DNA of 64,000 nucleotides from Terriglobia bacterium. Its GTDB lineage: Bacteria; Acidobacteriota; Terriglobia; Terriglobales; Acidobacteriaceae. This document shows positions 16,965-24,353 of this stretch, one piece after another; within the stretch, counting starts at the first letter, position 1, and each line of letters starts with the position of its first letter. Under the pieces are notes generated by a model. That model was not told where the DNA came from, did no database searches, and was given only the letters and a program-made list of their open reading frames with translations. The DNA lies in NCBI GenBank assembly GCA_020073565.1, contig JAIQEY010000015.1, positions 1 through 64,000 of the forward strand. The letters are read 5' to 3'. A program made the position numbers and the translations under genes.

Positions 16965-17717
16965 GTGGCAGTCGTCACTGGTGGCGGCAGCGGAATTGGC
17001 CGCGCGATCGCGCGCAAGTTCGCTGACCATGGAGCAGCGATCCGGGTTGTCGACGTGAATCTCGAGGATGCCGAGGCAACCTGCCAGCAAATCACTTCCA
17101 CAGGCGGGAACGCGTCCGCTCACCGCTGTGACGTTACGGACCAACAACAGGTGAAAGCATTCTTCCAGCAGATCTTCGAGCGAGAGCGTCTCTCGATTCT
17201 TGTCAACAACGCCGGCGTTTCTCACATCGGCACTGTTGAAAGCACGACGGAAGAAGACTTTGACCGTGTCGTTCGCGTGAACGTCAAAGGTTTGTATCAC
17301 TGCATGCAAGCCTGTGTCGGACACATGAAGGCCAAAGGTGGGGGCGTGATCCTGAACATGGCTTCCATCGCGGGTTCCGCCGGTCTCCCGGACCGTTTCG
17401 CCTACTCCATGAGCAAAGGCGCGGTGATCGCCATGACGTATTCAGTCGCCCGCGACTATTTGAGCGACAACATCCGTTGTAACTGCATTTCGCCGGCCCG
17501 TGTACACACGCCGTTTGTGGATGGCTACCTGCGAAAAACCTATCCCGGACGGGAGCCTGAAATGTTCGAGAAGCTCTCAAAAGCACAGCCCATCGGCAGA
17601 ATGGCGGAGCCCGACGAGGTTGCCTCTCTTGCCCTGTTCCTGTGTTCGGACGAGGCAGCGTTCATTACCGGAAGCGATTATCCACTCGATGGCGGCTTCT
17701 TCAATCTGCGAGGTTAA
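16965..17717 (+). CDS. SDR oxidoreductase, probable 2-keto-3-deoxy-L-fuconate dehydrogenase
   Basis: A short-chain dehydrogenase with the NAD-binding TGGGSGIGRAIA, NNAG and catalytic Ser-YSMSK (Y-x-x-x-K). In fucose clusters one SDR oxidises C4 of 2-keto-3-deoxy-L-fuconate, and its position next to the dehydratase favours that role. The first standard start (GTG 16965) would remove the beginning of strand beta-1. The upstream codons in the same frame read LRLDGRVAVV, exactly what SDRs have, and remain open back into the dehydratase gene, but with no ATG, GTG or TTG. Translation may begin at CTG 16917, overlapping the previous stop, or at another non-standard codon. Confidence 0.82.
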   Translation: MAVVTGGGSGIGRAIARKFADHGAAIRVVDVNLEDAEATCQQITSTGGNASAHRCDVTDQQQVKAFFQQIFERERLSILVNNAGVSHIGTVESTTEEDFDRVVRVNVKGLYHCMQACVGHMKAKGGGVILNMASIAGSAGLPDRFAYSMSKGAVIAMTYSVARDYLSDNIRCNCISPARVHTPFVDGYLRKTYPGREPEMFEKLSKAQPIGRMAEPDEVASLALFLCSDEAAFITGSDYPLDGGFFNLRG

Positions 17718-17720
17718 GGT

Positions 17721-18503
17721 ATGGACCTGCAACTGAAAGGGAAGGTCATCATCATCACTGGCGGCGCAAAGGGAATCGGCGCCGCGATCGTGCATGCCTG
17801 CGCCACCGAAGGCGCGGTGCCGGTAATCGTGGGTCGTGACGCAGCAGCGGGGCAAGCGTTACAGGCTGAGTTACAGACTAGCGGCGCTTCCTGCGGGTTG
17901 ATCACGGTGGATCTCTCGACGCCCGAAAGTTGTGCTCAGGCCATCGACCAAACGCTCAAGGATTTCGGACGCATTGACGCGCTGGTGAACAACGCGGGCC
18001 GGAACGACAAGGTCGGCCTTGAACACGGAGGCCCGTCAGAATATTCGGCCTCGCTCAACCGCAATCTAGTGCACTACTACAGCATGGCCCACTACGCCCT
18101 GCCGCACCTGAAGCAATCTAGAGGCACCATCGTCAACATCGGATCGAAAACCGCCGTAACGGGGCAAGGAAGCACATCGGGGTACGCATCTTCGAAGGGT
18201 GCGATTATGGCCCTCACTCGAGAGTGGGCCGCGGAACTGTTGCCTTATGGCATTCGCGTGAACACGGTCATCCCAGCAGAAGTGATGACGCCGCTTTATC
18301 GCCACTGGCTCGATACATTCCCGAATCCTGAAGAGAAGCTCCAGACCATCTTGGCGAAGATTCCCTTGGAGAAGCGGATGACCACGGCCGAGGAAATCGC
18401 GGCCACGGCCGTCTTCTTGATTTCGGCCAAGTCCGCTCATACGACCGGGCAACACATTTTCGTGGATGGCGGATATGTTCACCTCGACCGCGCTTTGACC
18501 TAG
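17721..18503 (+). CDS. SDR oxidoreductase, probable L-fucose dehydrogenase
   Basis: The 260-residue classical SDR has TGGAKGIGAAI (cofactor binding), NNAGRND and GYASSKGAIMALT (catalytic Y-x-x-x-K), and a C-terminal TTGQHIFVDGGYVHLDRA. It starts 4 bases after the preceding SDR gene and ends 4 bases before the fucose permease gene, so it belongs to one operon. Two SDRs are needed in the non-phosphorylative pathway: this one is placed at the first step (fucose to fuconolactone) because of its position beside FucP. The two roles could be exchanged. Confidence 0.85.
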   Translation: MDLQLKGKVIIITGGAKGIGAAIVHACATEGAVPVIVGRDAAAGQALQAELQTSGASCGLITVDLSTPESCAQAIDQTLKDFGRIDALVNNAGRNDKVGLEHGGPSEYSASLNRNLVHYYSMAHYALPHLKQSRGTIVNIGSKTAVTGQGSTSGYASSKGAIMALTREWAAELLPYGIRVNTVIPAEVMTPLYRHWLDTFPNPEEKLQTILAKIPLEKRMTTAEEIAATAVFLISAKSAHTTGQHIFVDGGYVHLDRALT

Positions 18504-18507
18504 AAAC

Positions 18508-19818
18508 ATGACAAAGTCTGCTCCCATTACCGAGCGGCAGTACGTCACTCCGTTGACGCTGGTCACCAGCCTTTTCTTCCTCTGGGCGCTGGGTGTGAAC
18601 CTGAACGACATTCTGATTCCTCACCTCAAGAAAGTCTTTGACCTGACGGATTTTCGATCATCGCTCATTCAAACGGCGTTCTTTGGTGGATACTTTCTCT
18701 CCGCACTCCCCGCCGGGAGGCTGATGGAGAAGATTGGTTACAAGAAAGGCATCCTCACTGGCCTGCTCACCTGCGCCACCGGTGCGCTGCTGTTCATTCC
18801 CGCGGCTTCCATCCGCGTGTACGGATTTTTTCTGTTGGCCTTGTTTGTGATGGCCTGCGGTCAAGGTGTGCTCGAAGTTGCGGCGAACCCGTACGTAACC
18901 CTCCTCGGACCGCCGGAGAGTTCTGAGCGGCGCCTGAACCTCGCGCAGTCATTTAATTCCGTGGGCGCCGTCGTGACGTCTTTTCTAGGGGCAGCATTCA
19001 TTCTCTCGGCGGTGGAATATTCGCGAGAACAACTGGCGGCGATGACACCCGCCAAAGTCGAGGCGTACCGCTCCTCCGTGGTCAGCACCGTCAGGGTTCC
19101 CTATCTCGTGATCGCCGGAATCTTTTTGGCGGTTGCGGTCATGATCTACTTTGCCCATCTTCCCGAAATTGGAGATCAGAATGCCGGGCCCCGAACCAAA
19201 TCGACCAGCAGAGAACTAACCGAGATCCTCAGTTATGGGCATCTTGTGAAGGGTGTCGTGGCCCAATTCTTCTACGTGGGCGCACAGGTAGGAGTCGCGA
19301 GTTTTGTAATCAGGCTTGCCCAGCACAGCATGCCCGGAACGCCGCAGAAGGCAGCCGCGCTCTATCTGAAACTGCACCTGGTGGGCTTCATGATTGGGCG
19401 ATTCAGTGGTGCTTATCTGATGAAGCGCATTGCCCCCGCTAAATTCCTTTCGCTCTTTGCTGGGTGCACGCTGCTGTGCCTGTTGGTCGTGTTATCCGGC
19501 TCCGGCACTCCGACGTTATGGGCAGTTGTCATGATCGGTTTTTTCCATTCGATCATGTTCCCGACCATTTTCGCCCTGAGCATCAAGGAACTCGGTCCCT
19601 ATACGAAACTGGGATCATCGTTGCTCGTGGCCTCCATTATCGGCGGCGCGGTATGTCCCGCCATCATGGGGTTTATTTCCGACCATAGCAGCATCCGCGA
19701 AGCCTTTGTGGTCCCCCTGATCTGCCAAGTTTATGTACTCTACTTCGCTCTCCGGGGTCACAAGCCTGTTCTCGCAAGCGAGCAATCGCCCAGTTTGGCG
19801 AGCCTCGAGCCTGAGTAG
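18508..19818 (+). CDS. fucP: L-fucose:H+ symporter, MFS permease
   Basis: The 436-residue MFS protein has about 12 membrane helices. The N-terminal helix LFFLWALGVNLNDILIPHLK contains the N-L-N-D motif characteristic of FucP, followed by DFRSSLIQTAFFGGYFLSALPAG and GYKKGILTGLL. It imports L-fucose with protons. It lies between fucose dehydrogenase and the mutarotase in the same direction, which supports the substrate. It could carry another 6-deoxy sugar. Confidence 0.88.
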   Translation: MTKSAPITERQYVTPLTLVTSLFFLWALGVNLNDILIPHLKKVFDLTDFRSSLIQTAFFGGYFLSALPAGRLMEKIGYKKGILTGLLTCATGALLFIPAASIRVYGFFLLALFVMACGQGVLEVAANPYVTLLGPPESSERRLNLAQSFNSVGAVVTSFLGAAFILSAVEYSREQLAAMTPAKVEAYRSSVVSTVRVPYLVIAGIFLAVAVMIYFAHLPEIGDQNAGPRTKSTSRELTEILSYGHLVKGVVAQFFYVGAQVGVASFVIRLAQHSMPGTPQKAAALYLKLHLVGFMIGRFSGAYLMKRIAPAKFLSLFAGCTLLCLLVVLSGSGTPTLWAVVMIGFFHSIMFPTIFALSIKELGPYTKLGSSLLVASIIGGAVCPAIMGFISDHSSIREAFVVPLICQVYVLYFALRGHKPVLASEQSPSLASLEPE

Positions 19819-19870
19819 GAACGTGATGTCAGGATTAAGCGAACCCTGGGAATAGGAGTGAACGCTCGGT

Positions 19871-20209
19871 ATGAACCGACGATTTTGCCTTACGCTGGAT
19901 CTAAAAGACGACCCAACGTTGATCGCCGACTACAAACGGCACCATGAGAAAATCTGGCCGGAAATTACGCGGAGCATCCGGGATTCCGGCATCATGGATA
20001 TGGAAATCTATCTTCTCGGCACGAGGATGTTCATGGTCTTGGAGGTCAATCAGAATTTCTCGTTCGAGGCCAAAGCCGCTGCCGATCGGCTGAGCCCCAA
20101 GGTGCAGCAATGGGAGGATCTCATGTGGAGGTTTCAGCAGCCGTTGCCGCAGGCTGCGCAAGGTGAGAAATGGATGTTGATGGAGAGGATTTTCAAGCTG
20201 AAGAGCTAG
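19871..20209 (+). CDS. L-fucose/L-rhamnose mutarotase (RhaM family)
   Basis: The 112-residue product has the RhaM fold pattern: MNRRFCLTLDLKDDPTLIADYKRHHEKIWPEI, MEIYLLGTRMFMVLEV and a final W-E-D-L-M-W. The enzymes interconvert alpha and beta anomers of 6-deoxy-L-hexoses. In this cluster the anomer supplied would be the one taken by fucose dehydrogenase. It is last in the cluster, 52 bp after the permease gene. The 240 bp that follow are a convergent intergenic space with nothing recognisable. Confidence 0.88.
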   Translation: MNRRFCLTLDLKDDPTLIADYKRHHEKIWPEITRSIRDSGIMDMEIYLLGTRMFMVLEVNQNFSFEAKAAADRLSPKVQQWEDLMWRFQQPLPQAAQGEKWMLMERIFKLKS

Positions 20210-20453
20210 CTTCTCGTGCCGTGCAACACCCGTGGGGAGTCAGCCGCGTCTTCCATTCCAGGGGTCGAACAGCTGTACGCGGCCCGCTTGCCGTCTGGAT
20301 GTGGACCGACGTTGTCCAGAGGTCGGCTTCTGGGAAGTGCTGTGTTCCCCCCGACCATGCGCCTCGAGCGGGATGACGGGCATCTCGGTGAAACAAACTC
20401 GCGATCGGCAGCGCCCTTACTGGAGTCTGTATGAGAGTGATCACTCCAGGGTT

Positions 20454-22931
20454 CTAGAAGTCGATAACGATCGTGCCGTCAAAGCCACAAGTGTCCACGT
20501 TGAACCAGATCGTCTTGCGCTCTTCATGGCCAGCGATAATCGCCTCCACCTTAAGTTGGTAGACACCGGGCACCAACTGCGCCGGGTTGGACACGGACCC
20601 GTACTCGCGATGGAACTGGAGCGGAGCGCACGCCGTGCCCGGCGTCGGGGTCACCGTCTGCAGGGCTACGTCCTTCACTTCGTCTGTTTCCTTGGCGAAT
20701 CCAAACTCACCGCCAAACCGTTTGAGCTCGATCTCGTGGACCTGGGTCATCGGCACGCCTCCCTGCGTCACGAGGACGCGGGCCCCGGTCCGGACAGCTT
20801 CACCGCAAAGCTCGCGGGTCTGAACGCTCGTCGCCCCGGTGCCCGGATCGGAGACGAAAGTCACTGAAATGTTTGCGGTACGCTCTCGAGCTGCAGCGTT
20901 CGGCGCGAAGACCGCGTTCAAACCACCCGAGCCTGCCACTTCTCCGGGCTCGAGAATTATCGGAAATGCCGGAAGGCCTGACAAGGAGTAATCGCTTGCA
21001 TTGGCGCCGCCGACGGCAATATTGGTGATCGTCAAATTACAGGTGCCGGTGTTCGATATGACAAAAGGCTTGGACTTGTGACACGTCCCCAGAGGCTGGA
21101 TGACCGTGGGCAGGAATCGCTGATTCGGCGATAAGCCAAGCGAACCCGCTCCGCTCTCGGCCGTCGCTTGCACGGCAACCGAGGGGTTCAACGGGTCATC
21201 GCTTGAGACTGTCAGCGTGGCTGTTTGAGGTCCGACGCCAGACGGTGTGAATGTGACTTCGAACGGGAAGCAGGAGCCAGGGCCAATCACGATCGGAAAA
21301 CCTCCGGATGGGGTCGTGACAGCAAACCTGGAATCAGAGGAGGAGATGGCACTCACGGTCAGGTTGCCTGGGCCAGTATTGCAAATATTGAACGTCGCAC
21401 GGCCGATACTTCCAGCGCAAACGGTTCCGAAGCCTACGCCGGACGGTACCTGAACGTGTCCGCTCTCTAAGACAAAGAAGAAGAATGGATCGATCGACGG
21501 CGCCACAGTCGTCACTCCGTCGTTGCCAAGGAAATGCGGCGACGCCGCGCCATTCGGCGTTTTGTTGCGCAGCCATGTAACGCCGGCCGGAAAACCCGCA
21601 TTGACCAGATCGTTGTCAGAGGTGAAGACGCCGTAAAAGTCCTTCCCGGCCGCTACCATGTTGAGGTAATCGCCGATGATCCGCGACCCTGTAGGCGCGC
21701 CCGGGCCTTCGGCAGGAAAGTCAGCGAGCGTTACGTCGTCCCAAACTGCACCGGTGTCGGAGCGGCGAAGATGCGTTTGCCAACGCGTGTTAGGATTTGT
21801 GCCCGTCAGTTGCTGGTACAAGTATGCGATTTTTCCCTGGCTGTTGATCGCGATTGCCGCATTCTTGGCACTGGGAATCGTCAGCAGATCAGGGTCCCAG
21901 GTTTGACCGGAAGTTGTGGAACGGCGCAGATGGATCGTCCTCGGACTGGCCGCCAGGCTGTCGGAATAGGAAATGTACACACGTGAAGAGTCGCTCGGAT
22001 CAACCGTAAGATAAAGGTCGCCACCCCACCAGTCGTTTCCGAGTGCGGTACTGCTGCCACCAGTGTCTGAGACCGGTGTCGAGGCAACCACGTTTTCCCC
22101 AGGCACCGTCGTGAGCGTATCGACGAGGTTCCGGAGCGGGGGCGTTGTCTGTCCCCAATTGTCGTCACGCACGACCACAACGTCGGCGTTGTACCCGCCG
22201 GAAATGCTTCCTTTGCGCCGATAGAACGCGGCGTAAACATGCCCATCGGCAGAGGACACCGTTCGAACCTGATAGTTGTCCCGCCCGACCGGCGTGTCAG
22301 CATCAATCCGGATTTGCGTGAACGTCGGCGTCGCGATTGCTGCGTCCAGAGACTGATCCACGGTGGCACTGGCAGGATTGGCTGCGGCCTCATTGTTTCC
22401 CACCCACAACCGGTCCTTTCCGGAGTCAACCCCGCCTACGACAGTCCGCGCATTGATATACGGTTGGTCGGTTGGCCGTGGAGTGTTGATCGCAGTCATC
22501 GCCGTGTTGAGCGTCATGTCCGTGGTCGTGATTATTTGCAGACCTCCCGGCCCCCCTACCCGGAGGATGCCGGCGTAAAGCGCGGTGCCCGCGGTGTTAA
22601 ATCGGAGAGTGATGTCTCCCGTATTGAAAAATGCGCCGGGGCTGGAAGGAATGATATTTCTCCACACCCAGGTTAACCCACCATCGAAAGAGACCAGGAG
22701 CGGGCCGTTCGGCGAGCCGGCCGGCGTCGGCATGAACACACTGGCGGCAAGAATGCGTGGGTTGGCCGGATTGACGGCGAGATACGGCTCGCTGTTGTGG
22801 CGCGTCTCATCGCTCATGTCATTCGGGATCATGTTCACGACCCGCACCTGGGCGCGTACCTGCGACAAACTGGCAAACATCAAAATCACGATCACGCCGA
22901 GAGAAATTGTGCGAATTGTTCCGCGTAGCAT
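20454..22931 (-). CDS. secreted beta-propeller (sialidase-like) protein with choice-of-anchor D domains
   Basis: The 825-residue product starts with a signal peptide (ISLGVIVILMFASLSQVRAQ). Residues about 30-490 resemble a sialidase/BNR-type propeller (SFDGGLTWVWRNI, SYSDSLAAS, RRSTTSGQTWDPDL). Residues about 500-720 hold two choice-of-anchor D/HYDIN-like Ig repeats (GTVCAGSIGRATFNICNTG, then FVISNTGTCNLTITNIAVGG). A final beta-rich region follows. It is extracellular or surface-bound, with no enzymatic residues I can assign. A clear AAGGAG precedes the ATG at 22931. The next gene on the strand (upstream) is another secreted protein 32 bp away, probably the same transcript. Confidence 0.8.
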   Translation of the reverse strand: MLRGTIRTISLGVIVILMFASLSQVRAQVRVVNMIPNDMSDETRHNSEPYLAVNPANPRILAASVFMPTPAGSPNGPLLVSFDGGLTWVWRNIIPSSPGAFFNTGDITLRFNTAGTALYAGILRVGGPGGLQIITTTDMTLNTAMTAINTPRPTDQPYINARTVVGGVDSGKDRLWVGNNEAAANPASATVDQSLDAAIATPTFTQIRIDADTPVGRDNYQVRTVSSADGHVYAAFYRRKGSISGGYNADVVVVRDDNWGQTTPPLRNLVDTLTTVPGENVVASTPVSDTGGSSTALGNDWWGGDLYLTVDPSDSSRVYISYSDSLAASPRTIHLRRSTTSGQTWDPDLLTIPSAKNAAIAINSQGKIAYLYQQLTGTNPNTRWQTHLRRSDTGAVWDDVTLADFPAEGPGAPTGSRIIGDYLNMVAAGKDFYGVFTSDNDLVNAGFPAGVTWLRNKTPNGAASPHFLGNDGVTTVAPSIDPFFFFVLESGHVQVPSGVGFGTVCAGSIGRATFNICNTGPGNLTVSAISSSDSRFAVTTPSGGFPIVIGPGSCFPFEVTFTPSGVGPQTATLTVSSDDPLNPSVAVQATAESGAGSLGLSPNQRFLPTVIQPLGTCHKSKPFVISNTGTCNLTITNIAVGGANASDYSLSGLPAFPIILEPGEVAGSGGLNAVFAPNAAARERTANISVTFVSDPGTGATSVQTRELCGEAVRTGARVLVTQGGVPMTQVHEIELKRFGGEFGFAKETDEVKDVALQTVTPTPGTACAPLQFHREYGSVSNPAQLVPGVYQLKVEAIIAGHEERKTIWFNVDTCGFDGTIVIDF

Positions 22932-22953
22932 AGCGTTCTCCTTGCTGACGGCG

Positions 22954-23766
22954 TTACGGATGCTGCTTCATCAGCCGGCGGACGCGCTCCAGTTCACTGG
23001 TGGGGAGCGCATCGAGTGCATCGATGAGGAAGAATCCAGACACGTGAAACTGCTTTTCGCGGTCGGGCTGAAGAAGGAAAATCCCCGTATCTCCTGCTTT
23101 CGGTTTAGGCGCCAGCGCCCACAGGTAGTCGAAATTGGTTGCGATGTTGACCATGACAGAACCGCCCGTCGCTCGGCCCTTCTCGAACGACGTCACCTTG
23201 ATCGGCGCGCGCCACCAGAGCGGATCGTGTTCGCTCCGGGGGTTGAGCGCATCCTCGGTTTGTTTGGCCTCACCGACCACCCCGACTACGACCAGCTCAG
23301 CGCTCTGGAGCCGCGCTTTGAGCGCTTCGTCCGCCAAGGTCTGCCGCGCCGCGCGGATCCGACTTTCCAGGCTCGTCGGATCCTGTACCGGCAGTATCCC
23401 GACCTCTTCCAATCCGAGTGACGTACCGCCTGCGTAAACGTACGTGAAGAAAGTCGCCTTCTGGCCGGGTCGCATATCTCCAGGTTTTCGCAGCCGCACG
23501 GTGACGTCGCGCCCCGTTTGGCTACCTGTCGGCGGCAGTGACTCCAGCACGCGATCCACCGAGACAATGGCCGTACTGGATTCACGAACGATCGACGGCG
23601 TAGATTCGCCGACAGCTTTCACCGTTCCCTGGAAAATAAAGCCAGAGCGGCGTACCAGGTCGATGAACGACGAGTCGGTTTGCGGAAAGGCAACCGGGCA
23701 CACCGTGAATATCAGAATCAAAACGCAGGACCCCAGAGGCCCTGCGGTGGACCAATTCTTTCGCAT
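22954..23766 (-). CDS. secreted hypothetical protein
   Basis: I chose ATG 23766 because it is preceded by a strong AAGGAGG; a longer frame reaches 23832 but has no ribosome binding site. The 270-residue product has a signal peptide (LGSCVLILIFTVCPVAFPQ). The mature part has repeated beta-rich motifs: FIFQGTVKAVGEST, TAIVSVDRVLES, GDVTVRLRKPGD-like and KATFFTYVYAGGTSLGLEE. It resembles proteins of the type 'surface factor with OB-like barrel', but I cannot name a family. It is likely co-expressed with the downstream propeller protein. Confidence 0.7.
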   Translation of the reverse strand: MRKNWSTAGPLGSCVLILIFTVCPVAFPQTDSSFIDLVRRSGFIFQGTVKAVGESTPSIVRESSTAIVSVDRVLESLPPTGSQTGRDVTVRLRKPGDMRPGQKATFFTYVYAGGTSLGLEEVGILPVQDPTSLESRIRAARQTLADEALKARLQSAELVVVGVVGEAKQTEDALNPRSEHDPLWWRAPIKVTSFEKGRATGGSVMVNIATNFDYLWALAPKPKAGDTGIFLLQPDREKQFHVSGFFLIDALDALPTSELERVRRLMKQHP

Positions 23767-24189
23767 CACGACCTCCTTAGTATGGTCTCGGTCGCTTGCC
23801 CCACGTGGCGAGATAGTTCCTCCGGTGAGCACCCCGGCTTCTTATAACTAATCGCCGCTCAACGTCTTTGTATGAAGCCCGAAATCCGAGGAGTTCGAAC
23901 TTGGGTCGCCGATATGCTAGACGATCCGTTCGCTTAGTCGGAAAGAGTCACAAGCCTGGGTAACTTCTGACCAATTTGTGAAGGCGCGTTCCTCTCACCT
24001 GCTCGGCTGAGAGCAAAGCATACGCCCAACGATACATCCTTACAACCGTATGTTGGCGTGGTCTTAAATCGCGATTTCCCTTCTTGACTTTCGAAGACGA
24101 TAGGCATTCTGCACCCGTCCCCCTTGCCCGCGCCGCGGTTTGAAAGATTTCCATCAGGAAGTCCTTCCAAAGGTCTACGATCATCCTTC

Positions 24190-24340
24190 ACTTCTGAAAG
24201 TGGCAATTGCGCCTCCATCCCCCGTGATCTGTTCGAAAGCGAATTCTTCGGCCACACTAAGGGATTGGCAGGGACAAAGCTCTTCCACGGACAAGAATCG
24301 CGCTTCCAACTTCCTGCGATCGCATCAAGGACGAGTACCT
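24190..24340 (+). pseudogene. relic of a sigma-54-dependent activator (AAA+ domain)
   Basis: The plus-strand translation reads NCASIPRDLFESEFFGHTKG and soon after SRFQLPAIASRTSTLD. This matches the consecutive NtrC-type motifs NCAALPxxLxESELFGHEKGAFTGA and GRFELAxGGTLFLDE, including the GAFTGA loop region, which is decayed here. Walker A and B parts cannot be read in frame. Only about 50 codons survive, inside the 587-bp gap between the secreted hypothetical and the winged-helix/TPR gene. The rest of that gap holds nothing recognisable. Confidence 0.6.
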
Positions 24341-24353
24341 TAGACAATCGGCG

